Source: Penelope pileata
Lineage: Eukaryota; Chordata; Aves; Galliformes; Cracidae
Assembly: GCA_013396635.1 (NCBI GenBank)
Contig: WBMW01000795.1
Location: 571,158-635,157 of the forward strand
Reading direction: 5' to 3'
DNA: 64,000 nucleotides
Positions 10,405-23,128 of this stretch are shown in pieces. A program made the position numbers and the translations under genes. How positions within the stretch are numbered: the first letter of the stretch is position 1; the number at the start of each line of letters is the position of its first letter. Under the pieces are notes generated by a model that was not told the DNA's origin, did not search any database, and worked only from the letters and a program-made list of their open reading frames with translations.

Positions 10405-13400
10405 TTACCCAAGATGGGAGCAAACGTCACCAGCTTAAACATTGTCGTCTCCTTTATCCTCCTAGGAGACCATACCTGGAGTGGCCTGTGTTGAGTACAC
10501 AGAGAAACAAACCAGGGCTGCTACCCCAGTGTCCAGGAGGGCCAACCACTTGGGAGTGCTTCCGTGGGGGAGGACGCTGCCCTGTGCCCTGTCCCAGGGA
10601 TGTGCTGCCTGGCTGCTGCCCTGCAGCTGGATGGAGGTGGCACAGTCACATTCCAGCTGCAGGGATCTGCTTCCTTTCTGTTCTCTGCTACCCCACAGCT
10701 TCACTGCAGCCAGGCAATCATTTGCCTCCTGTGTTTCCCTCCACTCGTCGTGGGGGTTATTTAGTTGGCAGTGGATGAGCTCCTTTTCTTATTCAGGGCT
10801 GAGCAGAGTATTTTAACAGTTTTCTTTTTAAAATCCATTCCCATGAATAAAAATGGAAAACAACTTACAACTGATGACAACTAGCTGAATTCCTCCTCTT
10901 CCTGAGAACGTTTTGCTACCTGCTCCAGTCACTGCCTGCTCATCGGCCCCACATTCTCAGGCTCCGATGCAGAAGAATTTGTTTTACTGATGCTGGTTTC
11001 AGACTAGTTCTTTACCAACCTCAGAGCTTGCTTTGCTCTTCTCTCAGTAATTTGAACTGTGCTTTTCCAAAGTCCTGAGGTAACACTTTTCAACACCTCA
11101 GCCCTGCAATTACAGTATCCTTCTTTTCAAGACTAGATGTAATCATCTCTCTCTCTTTTTTTCTTTTATAAAGACAGACTTTATAAACACAGATAAACTT
11201 TGTAACCCTCTGACAGTGTGCTGAGGTGGTTTGGGAAGCCTGATGGCAGAAGCCCTGATACCAGGCAGTTTTTGCTGTTGCTGCCATTGCGGCGATCTCT
11301 CAGTGCAGGCAGGTAGCCGCATAGAACACTGGTGAGAAATTTTCTACCAGCCCTCAACCGCAGGATTTTCAAAGGCATTGCACATATTTTTCAGGCTACT
11401 GCACGAAGCATTCCCTCGAGAGCAGAGTGAGCTTGGATTTACTGCTGCTGGCACAGGGTGTGTGTTGCACTCGTCTAGTGAGAGTTTTCCCCATAAATCA
11501 CACACACGTTACCTACTTTTGCCTTTGCAGTAAAGAAACAAGAAGCCTGCCCCTGGTGATGGATGACTTAATATTAGGTGCTTTCTAGTAGTGTGCAGCT
11601 GAAACAGTGTGAAGTTGGAACATTTCACAGAGGAGAGTTTGCTTGTTGAGTGCCACAACACACTGCCACTGCTTCTGAATTTCTCAGAGGTTTTCACAGC
11701 TCGTTTGCCCTTAGGTTCAGGAAGTTATCATCGACAGCAGAAAGAAAGCTCTGCTGATAGGGCCTGCATGAGGATTGCTGCTTCATCTGGGCTTGTTGTT
11801 GTTTGACCAAACAGCCAGTGTTGCAAACATCGTGAACAAGTGGCATCTGTGCCTCTTGCAGGTGGCTGTATGCCTGTGTGAGAAGATCTGGCTGGCACGT
11901 GCTGGGAGAGGACAAAGGTGAAGAAGAAATATGAGGGCAATGTTAACAGACACAAATCTTCGCTGCGTGCAACAGACTCCAGCTTCAGAGACAGAAGTCC
12001 TACTCCAGCCCTTCCATGGAGGCCTATGGTTAACTCTCCCTAGCTTTTAATGGACACATAAGTAATAAAGGGAGTTAGAAATGTAACTCCTTTTAGAGTT
12101 AGACTGGTAATAGACTGGTAATTACCGCTCATAAATTTGACAGCTAACCCTAGCCTGTGTGAGGAGATATGCTGCCAGAATGCTGGGCTGGCACTGGCTG
12201 AGGTTGCTGCAGAAATAGAAGAGGCATCACCACATCAGTATGGAACAGGACTCAAGAAAATGAACCGTGCTGTGGGAAGCTGCTCAACACTGTGCTGTGC
12301 AGCTCTGGCTTTCTTCTCTCTGGCCCCATTGCTCATCCTTTGTATGGTGCTGCACTGTGCCATGTAGCAATGGGAGTGTGCTCTGAGGCGATGTAGGGAC
12401 ATAAGGTCTCACTGGAAGTGTCCATTTGCAGGCAGAACTGCAGAGGAAACAGCCCTCATTGCTGCTAGTGCAAAATCAGTGGGTGACTCCAAACAACCTT
12501 TGTTGTGATCCCTGTTATTGTACAAACCCCAAATCTCCGTTCAGCAAGTTTTGCTTTTCAACACTGTTCCAACACACAGGGGTGCCCAGAGCGAGGCATG
12601 TGGGCAGAATCTGGCCCACAGGTTTGATCGTGCCTCCCAGGAGAGGGAAGACCAGAGCAACACAGCATGTACAAAAGTGATCCCTTCTTTTTTCTCAGAG
12701 AAGATGTGTATTTATAGAGAAAGCGTGTGCTACCTGGTTGCTTCTTTTCTCTCACTCTTTTCTCACATACCAGGGGCATTGTACTGCATGCTGCTCCTCC
12801 TTGTGCTAGCAACATAGGAGGCTGGGGAGAGGGGATGAAATACCAGGAAGAAGATAAATAGGAAGGTAGAAATATTTGATATTTGAACTGTGCACTTGTG
12901 ACCTCATCAGCATTTATCTGTGGATGGTTTAGGTAGAGTATTAATTAGCTATGCTGTTGGGGCAGAAATCCAGAGCAGACCTAATGCAACACTGATTAAA
13001 GTCCAGCAGGATCTATTAAATCAGGTGTGGCAATGTGCAAGTCCAGTTATATTACCTCCACTCAGGCCACTCAGTCACTTCCCAGCGTGTCCAGGCTAAC
13101 AAACCCTGACAAGCTTATTCTGATCCCAAGCAGAGAAAAATTGAAGGTCTCCATGTGTCAGAAGAAGTGTTTCATGTCCACATTTTTATATACATCAAAC
13201 ACTTGCATCTGGATCATCTGGGAGGGCTCAGATCTGGTGTCATCGTTATTGGGTGCAGAGAAAGCTTTTGACTATTTCTTCTGCACATTCTGAAAAATCT
13301 TATTGAGTGGGGATGGTTTGCACTCTTTCCACAGTCGTAGCATGCATAAATTCTGCTTTATGATAACGCAATAGAACTGGTCTGTGTGCACACGATCTTA

Positions 13401-15019
13401 GGAAGTGGGTGGCAAGAAGATTCAGCACATATGCACTGTTTCTGTACTGGTGATGGAGTACTCTGGTGATGACAGCACTAGATTTTCCTTCTGCTAGCTT
13501 AAAATTTATTTCACATATGGCTTGCTTTCTTTTTTAACTAGATGATGATTTCATTGATTTGATTACTATCTTATGAACCCTATATCATCTTATATCACCA
13601 TGGCTGTCTACAATGAAACATCTCTCCCATGTGAAAAAGAGAATGCCAGCTCAACTTGTGTGCATGGGGTGATAGTGATATGTGCAGAAGGGAATAAAGT
13701 AGTGTGAGGAGGATAACAAACCTAAAAGAGACAAGGAGTACTTCCAAGGGCCGGGCAACAACGTTCTAAAAGTGCCATAGCTTGTACTGCTCAGTAGACT
13801 TTATGAGTATGACTCAAAATACAATTTTTGTTAAAGTTTGACAGTGGCAGATCCCTGAACTAAATGTTGTGCGTAAGAAAAGTTAAAATCTGTTGCCATC
13901 AGACCTTCATATTCTACTTGTGCAAGCAAACAAGCAATACTCTTTTCTATTTGGGAGTTTTGTATTTAATTTGTTGTGCAGCTTTCTGCAACGTCTGATA
14001 CTTGTATGATTTTAAATGGTTTTTAAGTCTTTTTAGGATCCATAAAAATGTATGACTTCCAGTTGAGCCTTCATGAACTCTCAGTCTAGTAAAATGCCAC
14101 CAACAATAGCACTGTTACATCTGTTTGCCCAAGAAGTGAGATTTGCTTTTGCTCTTCAGGGAGAAAGATGTCAGTGTGTAGATCTGGAACAGTGGGTTTG
14201 AAGCACCCCATGGTGTTTTGCTCATCTCACTAAGCTGTGTGTCGGGAGCACAGATATGTCTTTTGCCTTCATGGCCAATTACTATTAGTGTCTGCAGGAA
14301 AACTTGGATGACTGGAGCTAGCCCCCAGGGCACCATATCACCCTTTCAGCTGGCTAAGGTAACATGGGGGGTTCTTTCCTTATTAACCTACTCTTGCTGA
14401 AACAGGCACACACCAGGGAGAGATCACAAGGCAAAGGGGACTGGTATTTTGGCAGACACTATGCTTACTTCATAACAGTTCTGGAAACAGAGCATGCCAA
14501 AATTATCATATGTAGGACTAAATTCTGCGTTTTACTTAGCATAGATATCAGTATCAAATCTGATGGGAACCGACTGTTCTCCCAGAAGAAGGGATCTTTG
14601 GAGAATCTCCATTGTTTCTTTTTCTTGGATGAAGTGAGTAAGACAGGCACAAGCAAAGGGATTCACAGGACACAGATTTTGCTAGAAAATCCCAATTCGC
14701 ACTGTGAGATACCCAGCTGGCTTTCAGATAACCAAAGCCATGCATTGCCATGGGATAGGTGTGCTAAGAGGCAGTGCTGGAGCCCTTTGCCCACTCAGCT
14801 CCTCTGGCTGAAGCAGGGATGGGAGGTGTTGCACAGTGCTGTGGCTCCATGAAACCTGCTACTGGGAGGAATGAGCAGTCAGGACAGACAGAACAGAAGT
14901 CTGCTGCCAAGGAGTAATCCTACTCAACACTTGTCCATTAATAAGGTGGCTGTACCCCCATCTGCCTCAATATCCTGCCTGCCTCTTCTTCCTGTTACAC
15001 TGCCGTCAGTGCTGTTCAG
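10405..15019. other. Non-coding unique sequence
   Basis: No gene is supported. A minor feature is an 11-bp direct duplication (12100-12121) running into the palindrome 'ggtaattacc' at 12118-12127. Several frames of 60-160 codons exist (for example 14364-14852 on the plus strand), but they have no domain, overlap other frames and lack convincing splice context. Confidence 0.55.
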
Positions 15020-15055
15020 GGAACAGCAGGGAGCTTCAGCTACTTCAGCATCATC

Positions 15056-15888
15056 TCTATCCCTGGGAAGGTGATGGATGTCATCTACAAGCAAGCGGAA
15101 GAAAAGAAGATTATCAGGAGAAGTCAATATGGATTCACCAAGGGGAAATCAATCTTGACCAATCTGGTAGCCCTCTGTGATATCATGACTGGCTGGGTGG
15201 ATGAGGGGAGAGCGGTGGATGTTGTGTACCTTGACTTCAGCAAGGCTTTTGACAGTGTATCCCACAACATCCATATAAAGTGTGGGATAGATGAGAGGAC
15301 AGAGAAATGGACTGAGATGAGGTGGACCTGGATGAAGAGATAGAATGTACCCTCAACAAGTTTGCTGATGATATGAAGCTGGGAGGAGTGGCTGACACAC
15401 CAGGAGGCTGTGCTGCCATTCAGTGAGACCTGGACAGGCTGGAGACTTGGGCAGAGAGGAACCTGATGAGGTTCAACAAGAGCAAGTGTAGAGTCCTACG
15501 CCTGAGGAGGAATAACCACATGTATCTGTACAGGTTAGGGGCTGATTTGCTGGAAAGGAGCTCTGCAGAGATGGACCTAGGGATTCTGGTGGACAGCAGG
15601 TTGGCCAGGAGCCAGCAGTATGCTCCGGTGGCCAAGAAGGCCAATGGTATCCTGGGGTGCATTAGAAAGAGCGTGGCCAACAGGTCAGGGGAGGTGATCC
15701 TCCCCCTCTACTTTGCCCTGGTGAGGCTGCATCTAGAGTACTATGTCCAGTTCTGGGCTCCCCGGTTTCAAGAAAGACAGAGATCCTACAGAGAGAGTCT
15801 GACAGAGGGCCACGAAGATGATGAGGGGCCTGGAGCATCTCCCTTATGAGGAAAGGCTGAGAGACCTGGGATTGTTCAGCCTGGAGAA
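15056..15888 (+). pseudogene. CR1 reverse transcriptase remnant (left contig)
   Basis: The reading begins with SIPGKVMDVIYKQ and continues to the fingers motif YGFTKGKS and catalytic motif A YLDFSKAFD (15227-15253), with its aspartate intact. Just after DSVSHN an internal deletion of roughly 60-70 codons removes the segment that should carry the SGVPQGS motif. The frame changes and resumes at the FADD box (15361-15372). A TGA at 15424-15426 sits where the family has arginine, consistent with CGA to TGA decay. The downstream RNase-free carboxy region (MRFNKSKCRVL, LGILVDSRLA) is open to about 15770, then shifts frame with another in-frame TGA before KMMRGLEHLPYEERL. The product is inactive. 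Confidence 0.88.
15426..15888 (+). repeat. Left copy of a 463-bp duplication bordering the gap
   Basis: This block ends exactly at the first N. It equals 16768-17230 at an offset of 1342 bases with one mismatch, G at 15570 against C at 16912. The right copy begins exactly at the first base after the N run. This is the pattern of overlapping contig ends not merged at assembly. Confidence 0.95.
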
Positions 15889-16767
15889 NNNNNNNNNNNN
15901 NNNNNNNNNNNNNNNNNNNNNNNNNNNNNNNNNNNNNNNNNNNNNNNNNNNNNNNNNNNNNNNNNNNNNNNNNNNNNNNNNNNNNNNNNNNNNNNNNNNN
16001 NNNNNNNNNNNNNNNNNNNNNNNNNNNNNNNNNNNNNNNNNNNNNNNNNNNNNNNNNNNNNNNNNNNNNNNNNNNNNNNNNNNNNNNNNNNNNNNNNNNN
16101 NNNNNNNNNNNNNNNNNNNNNNNNNNNNNNNNNNNNNNNNNNNNNNNNNNNNNNNNNNNNNNNNNNNNNNNNNNNNNNNNNNNNNNNNNNNNNNNNNNNN
16201 NNNNNNNNNNNNNNNNNNNNNNNNNNNNNNNNNNNNNNNNNNNNNNNNNNNNNNNNNNNNNNNNNNNNNNNNNNNNNNNNNNNNNNNNNNNNNNNNNNNN
16301 NNNNNNNNNNNNNNNNNNNNNNNNNNNNNNNNNNNNNNNNNNNNNNNNNNNNNNNNNNNNNNNNNNNNNNNNNNNNNNNNNNNNNNNNNNNNNNNNNNNN
16401 NNNNNNNNNNNNNNNNNNNNNNNNNNNNNNNNNNNNNNNNNNNNNNNNNNNNNNNNNNNNNNNNNNNNNNNNNNNNNNNNNNNNNNNNNNNNNNNNNNNN
16501 NNNNNNNNNNNNNNNNNNNNNNNNNNNNNNNNNNNNNNNNNNNNNNNNNNNNNNNNNNNNNNNNNNNNNNNNNNNNNNNNNNNNNNNNNNNNNNNNNNNN
16601 NNNNNNNNNNNNNNNNNNNNNNNNNNNNNNNNNNNNNNNNNNNNNNNNNNNNNNNNNNNNNNNNNNNNNNNNNNNNNNNNNNNNNNNNNNNNNNNNNNNN
16701 NNNNNNNNNNNNNNNNNNNNNNNNNNNNNNNNNNNNNNNNNNNNNNNNNNNNNNNNNNNNNNNNNNN
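15889..16767. other. Assembly gap (879 N)
   Basis: The run consists only of N and holds no sequence information. Any open frame crossing it is an artefact. Because the two flanks are the same sequence, the true gap size may be zero or negative. Confidence 0.99.
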
Positions 16768-17420
16768 AGACCTGGACAGGCTGGAGACTTGGGCAGAGAG
16801 GAACCTGATGAGGTTCAACAAGAGCAAGTGTAGAGTCCTACGCCTGAGGAGGAATAACCACATGTATCTGTACAGGTTAGGGGCTGATTTGCTGGAAAGG
16901 AGCTCTGCAGACATGGACCTAGGGATTCTGGTGGACAGCAGGTTGGCCAGGAGCCAGCAGTATGCTCCGGTGGCCAAGAAGGCCAATGGTATCCTGGGGT
17001 GCATTAGAAAGAGCGTGGCCAACAGGTCAGGGGAGGTGATCCTCCCCCTCTACTTTGCCCTGGTGAGGCTGCATCTAGAGTACTATGTCCAGTTCTGGGC
17101 TCCCCGGTTTCAAGAAAGACAGAGATCCTACAGAGAGAGTCTGACAGAGGGCCACGAAGATGATGAGGGGCCTGGAGCATCTCCCTTATGAGGAAAGGCT
17201 GAGAGACCTGGGATTGTTCAGCCTGGAGAAAAGAAGACTGAGAGGGAATCTTATCAATGCTTATAAATATCTAATGGACAGGAGACAAGTGGACGGGGCC
17301 AGGCTCTCTTCAACAGTGTCCAGCAACAGAACAAGGGGTAATGGGCACAAACTGGAACGTAGGAAGTTCCATCGGAACATGAGGAAAAAAATCTTCACTG
17401 TGAGGGTGGCAGAGCACTAG
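16768..17420 (+). pseudogene. CR1 ORF2 C-terminal remnant (right contig)
   Basis: The first 463 bases repeat the sequence before the gap. From 17160 the correct frame runs through MMRGLEHLPYEERLRDLGLF and KRRLRGNLINAYKYL to a stop at 17420, which is the C-terminal end of the CR1 ORF2 family. The frame break near 17115-17140 is present here as in the left copy. Codons after the stop still resemble the family end (SSLEIFKAHLVAFL), so the real terminus has also been lost. It is non-functional. Confidence 0.85.
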
Positions 17421-20400
17421 AACAGGCTGCCCAGAGAGACTACCCAGAGGGGCCTTCTTCTCTGGAGATATTCAAAGCCCACTTGGTCGCTTTCCTGTGT
17501 AACCTTCTATAGGGAACCTGCTTTAGCAGGGTGTGGGACTGGATGATCTCCAGAGGTCCCTTTCAACCCCTACAATTCTGTGATCCTGTGATTCTGTGAT
17601 CCTCTCTCTGGCTGCAGCTTCTGATCCACGTTTGGCAGACTGCATGGATTTGCATTTTTGTAGCTGCAAGAAAAGAGCTGATACAGCAATAAGTATAGCC
17701 TATGTTGATTTCCTCAGTGGCTGTGAGCAATGGGTAACTACTCATTCCGTACCTCCAGAATCATTTGAATAAATCTAACCTGCTGCTGAAAGTGATGGTC
17801 TCGTCTTGTCCTATGGGCTCACTCCTTCACTCTCACAGCCCTCCCTAGTGCTGTCACTAGCACTTACGTGGCCCTGTGGTGAGCTGGATCAAAGAGGGCA
17901 TCCCACTGCAAAACCAGCTCTCACCCACTCCTTTGACCATGAAAGGCTTCACACTGACATGAGCAAGTGCTACCTCAGAAGTGCTCTGTCTGCCTGTGCT
18001 AGGAGTTTGTCTCCTAAAAATGGCTCAGGAAGGGAAAGGAGGAAATTAAAGTAGCAGGGAGCAACTTCTTGTCGCTGTCCAGCTTTCCTGTCTTTTGTGT
18101 TTTTAGACTTTCTCTGAATGCCAAAATGGGATAAGACAGATCAAACTCAACATGAAATAACTCAAAACACTTGTGAATTCACAACACCTTTGAGCGCAGG
18201 CCATGAAAGTTGCACCTGCTTAGCTCGTGCTGCATTATTTTGTTTCATCTTGTACTTCAATGTTCCCTGCTATTTGAGAAGACTATACTTAAGCACCAGG
18301 AAACCTGACTGAAAATATGTTCAATAAACTCCCTAGGGCAGTTTGTGAAAAAGACAGTGTAGTTCAAGTAGCATCACACATGTTTAAAATTGCAACAGAC
18401 ACTTTGAAACCATGTGTTGTGTAATGATCAGGGTGCTAAATCGTGTCAGAGCTGAGAGATCTGGTTTCTCTGAAAAGTGCTAATGTTTTTTGATGCCGAG
18501 TAGAAGCTGTGTTTAAAAGAAATGATCAGAAAGCACAAGCCAGTTTATGAAAGCATTAGTGCTTCAGATGTGGTTTATCTACTTAGCAGCAAATGCAGCC
18601 TGCAGCAAACATATTTTGGACATAAGAAACACATCATCCTATCTGCACACAAACCTCACAAAACAGTTTGCTTCGGTAGTAAAAGTAACCAGTAATTAAA
18701 TTGCTCTAACTGTAAAGTTGGTAAAAAGTGATGTGTCAGAGAGAACACATTATTTAATGGTAGGCACCTTTCTGTTGAAAATGAAGGCTCAGTGCTGCCT
18801 CTTGGCCAAATCCGAAACACATTAGTAGTTTCAGTGATTTGAACCTCATCCAAGACTTTCTCAGAACTGTTCCTAATAATCTGTCTGCACTGTCTTTCAC
18901 TTGGAGTTGTCCTAGTACACTTCTGCAAATCTGTTTCACCTGACATTCTTGGTGTTCGTGAGCCCGATCAGTGCTTTTGTCTGCTGACTCAGTGAGAAAC
19001 TGCCTGTGCTGTGATGGGCTGGACCAATTGCTTACCATTTTCCTAAGAAGAGAGTCCACTTTCACTGTGAAAAATGGGAGCTACTAAAAGTCAACTAGGA
19101 GAAGAAAAGCAAGAAAAGGTGGAGCAGTCACTGGCTGTTTGGGACCAGAGCAACAGCTTTCACTCCAGGTAACTCCAAATTGCCATTCTTTGACCTCTGC
19201 AGAGCGAAGAACGAAGCTCTCATTGGAAGCTCAGTGTGTAACTTTAACCTTCTGGCTGACTTGAAATCAATTTAAGATCCAAGAACCTGCAAAAGTACAC
19301 AGATCCCATAGCAGATTGCAATAGTCATGGCTTCTGCAACTTCACCTAGCATCCTATTTCTGTTAGCCCAGATTTCAGTCCCTACCTGCACAGTGTGCAG
19401 GGCAATTTTCTTTATAGCAGAAATGTAATGGCAGATTGTTAGAGAATGAACTTCTAGAATTTTCCTGTAATTCCCGTTTTCTCAGTCTCCATTGTGCTCT
19501 GTCACCAAAGCTCAGACGAGATTCACAAACACAGGCAGATATGCTTCTGCCGAAGTCCTACCCCTTAGCTAAGTATGGCTCTTCCAGTCCCACCTCAGCC
19601 TCAAAATAAACCAACACTGTAGGTTAGGATGGCATTCCTAGTCTCTTGTCTCATGAAGTCCAGCTCAATGAACTAGATGGAAGCCCTGATATTTGATTTG
19701 TTTCAAGATCTGAGGAATTTTAGAAGTCTTCAACAGTACCACTACCACAGCTGTAGCTCACCCTGAAAAATATCTTTCATTACAGTCCCTGTAAACTGTC
19801 AGTATTAAGCTATTGTGAACCACAAACCTTTAGCCATTTAAAGGCTATTTATATTATGTTTAATAACTACTGATTTCTTGACAGAGTCTTTCTGATTTGT
19901 GTGTCCTTATGTGGGTTAGAGCATATCCCTTTTACAATTTCTTAAAGGTTGTGCCAGAAAGCACTGTGATGTAGTCTTGGTACTCTATTCCAATATCGAC
20001 CATTAGCACAAGGAAATGCCGTGGTTATTGAAGCCTGCTGTAGCCACTCGTAATCTGTGTGATCTTCTTAGCAAGGCCAAGCTGCCTTCTTCAGATGCCA
20101 GGTTGTTCTACTGTATACCTCATGTTGTGAAATCTGCTCTGGGTCTACAGAATGAAAGCTGGATCAATGTCAGCAACTAGAACAGGTCTGCACCCTCTGT
20201 CAAGCCTGTATCTTGCCATCTCTTGGAGTCAAAATCCGAGGCAGAAATATGAAGCATAAGAAATAGGAAGGAAATATTGCTGAGCTGGTGGGCTGTAAGA
20301 ATGTTGGCATCTGGAAATGAACGGGATCTCTCCTAACACATAATGAAAGCAATCCAGAGTAGCACCACTTCGTGCAGTACAATGAGTCACAGGATATGTC

Positions 20401-22692
20401 CTTATGAGTCCTAGCACCTCATAGGAGAGGTGTGTACATCTGGATGCAGTGATTAGGAGATGGCTTCCTGCTGTAGCTGTTCACATCCAGATGCATCTAA
20501 CTCAGATGCCAGGAAGTATTATATTCACCAGGGGTGGCATATTCTGAAGCACTCACTGAGACTCTTGGGACTTACTCTCCACCCTTGACAAACCTATTGC
20601 ATGACCTTTGTTTCAGCAATAGGATACACACGGCACAGGTCAGTTTTTAGGACGAAGATCTGGATTCAGGGACCAAAAAAGCCAGTAGCTAAAAGGCAAA
20701 CTGAAGGTCAGGGGAAGGGCTAGCAACAACAGCCTTCAGTTGCCAGTCAGCACAGGAGCAACTGCAAGTTCTGGCTGCTCTCACCAGTCAGTCACACGGG
20801 ATAACTTCAGCATGACCCAAAGTGGTTGCTTATTCAGTCTTTCCTGCCAGGCCTCACTGGCAGGGAGGTCTGGTCCAAACCTAGGACCCAGAAACAAGCA
20901 CTTGAGAAAATAAACAGAGCTAGGGTTTCAAACTGAGGGTATTAAGCGCCCATGAAGAGCTTGCACCGCACAGGTCATTCTCCCTCCTTGGCTTGAAATA
21001 TTCCACATGAAAATCTGGCAGACCATATCTAAGCAACAAACACATTTGTCCCGCTGTGGGATCTATTTTGAGACAATTCTTAACCAAAGAAGGGCTCACC
21101 CTGAAGAAAACATTTTTCCCAGTCACTAGTAACTTGCAGAAGCAATTTTCAAATATGTTTAGTGTTGCGCAAAGTCTGTTATTAAAGTAAAAGTCTAAAT
21201 TCATGAACATCAATAGAAACCAGTTAATGTCAGATAGAAAACTGTTTTGAGAGTCTCCCCACATAATTCCTGATGTTGGAAACACTGTAGGAAGATTAAT
21301 GTCCAATGAAAGTAATGTGAAGAAATAAAGAAAGCAATCCCCCTTTCAGCTTCTTGCCTTTGTGTAACTCTCCTCTTGCAAATGGTAATCCTGTCAAATG
21401 TCATGACTATTTTGTAATTTTGTTTTTTAACTGACAGGATACTTGAATGGCCATTACTAATGTAACTTGGTATGCAAAACACATCCGTGATACGACACAG
21501 AAAAACTTTACAATTCAGAAAGCAAAATGATTAAATACAAGTCTCAAAAATCTTCTCGTGTAGATTTTTATGAAGAGATTTTTAGAAGAGAATGACAGAT
21601 TGTGGATAAAATTCCTATGTTCCAAAGGAGTATAAAAAGAATGATATCAACTGTATCACAGTGCTACTTTTTTGAGAAGCTGAAGTAATTTGAATGATTT
21701 TAACTGGAATAATTCCAGCTGTGTGTTAATGTATCTGAGAGGAGAATTCACAATTTGTCTTTTCATTAATCAGCAAAGCAGCTTTCAATTTTATAGGAAG
21801 ACTCACTGAAGCTGATGATGTATCTATTTGTCTTGTGTGGGACAACAGATTTACTGAGGTTACATAAATTACAGCTGCCACTGAGCTTTGTCATATGTTG
21901 CCTAAAACCAAATTTCAGAAAAGGCTGAAGAAGTGCAAGAATCTTGCACTTCTGATGACATTTTGCCATGCTGACAAAGTAAGTATCACAGCATTTGAAA
22001 AAAAGCTGCATTTCATAGTGAATTAAAAATATATTTGTTGCTATTCTAAATTAAAGCAAGTAACAGTAGTTCTACATCTCTTATAAAACAGGAATTCCAA
22101 ATTTATTTTGGATTTGTTCTCTAGAGGAAGAATAGGAGTAATTTAGAATATAAAATTTCAAGTTTTCTAAACTTTGTAGATTTACTTACAGCTCTGGAAA
22201 TCCCCAAGAGATTGGAACTAAAAGTCATAAAACTAACAGCCTCTTCAGAAAATTTATATGATCTCTGAAATTATTTCCTCGGACAGTTACATGAAGAAAA
22301 ACTGTGATGGCAAATCCAGTGTGCCTGTGCTGGGATTGAGACAGAATCGTATGGTGAGAACAAAATTTTTATCCCTTGAAGTTCTGTCTCCTTTGCTGAC
22401 GAATATGACAATTTTGTAGGGATCAGTGTGGGAGATTGCAGGAAAGGGACAATCTCATAGCAGGGGAAGCTAAATGCTCTCCCAGACAACCTTGGTCTCA
22501 TTACAGCACAATTTCTTGTACAGAGATTTACAAAATTTATCCTGAGCATAATTCATTGCATATGAAGATGGTGTATTAGCTTGTAAGCTATACGTTCCTT
22601 GAGGCTTCTTATGGGTATGGGGTTCAAACAATAATTTACAGAAGAGTAATCTGAGTCTCTCATAAGTATCTTTCTATATTTTTTCTTTTGAA

Positions 22693-22713
22693 GGGGTTGG
22701 GGAGAGGGGGGGG
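22693..22713 (+). other. G-rich tract, quadruplex-capable
   Basis: The runs GGGG, TT, GGGG, AGA and then eight G give four G-tracts separated by loops of 0-3 bases, which fits the usual G-quadruplex pattern on the plus strand. Function is unknown. It may simply be a low-complexity expansion. Confidence 0.5.
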
Positions 22714-23090
22714 AGTATAACAAGATCTTGTTTCCTGGAAGCTTTTTTCCATGTCTATAGTTTAAAAGTATTCAGAAAGCCACAATCTAGCTGACAAATA
22801 CACAGTATCTTTCCAATGTATTCTCTGCTGTTTAGCTACTGAACCTATTGTAGTAGCTTTAATTTTGTTTAATGGTGTGCTCTAGTTCTCTTCAGCAAAT
22901 ATGATTCCAGCAAGAACAGAGAGGCTTTTATGTCTTTTTCTGATGATTTCCTGTGCAGTCTGCTAAGGTATTGTAATATTGTTTGCATAGGAAAACTCTC
23001 ATTTATTAAGTGCTGGTAGTTTTTTCAACATACAAATGTAAACATGAGATTTGCTTATACTCTGTGTTAATACAATTTGATTGATTGGTT

Positions 23091-23128
23091 TCTTTTTTTC
23101 TTTTCTTTTTTTCTTTTTCTTTTTTTTT
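23091..23128. repeat. Polypyrimidine (T-rich, CTTT) tract
   Basis: T-runs broken regularly by single C. Low complexity, with no associated element recognised. Confidence 0.85.

Larger units (their letters stand above)
15020..17602 (+). mobile_element. CR1 LINE copy interrupted by an assembly gap
   Basis: The left part encodes the middle of the CR1 ORF2 reverse transcriptase, and the right part ends in the CR1 3' untranslated region. The 3' end has 'ggatgatctccagaggtcc' and the terminal octamer series ATTCTGTG at about 17574-17602. The sequence is interrupted by N from 15889 to 16767. The 463 bases on each side of the gap are the same, so the real element is probably about 1.24 kb with no gap. 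The 5' end near 15020 is approximate, and the copy is 5'-truncated like most CR1 copies. No clear target-site duplication was found. Confidence 0.9.

Noticed and set aside
10003..10494. A 163-codon plus-strand open frame
   Set aside because: It is antisense to the mariner transposase remnant for most of its length and has no domain of its own.
15818..17191. A 457-residue open frame, the longest in the window
   Set aside because: Most of it translates N bases. Only the CR1 remnants at each end are real sequence.
20920..21306. A 128-codon minus-strand frame
   Set aside because: No domain, ordinary AT-rich composition, and length within what chance gives in 64 kb.
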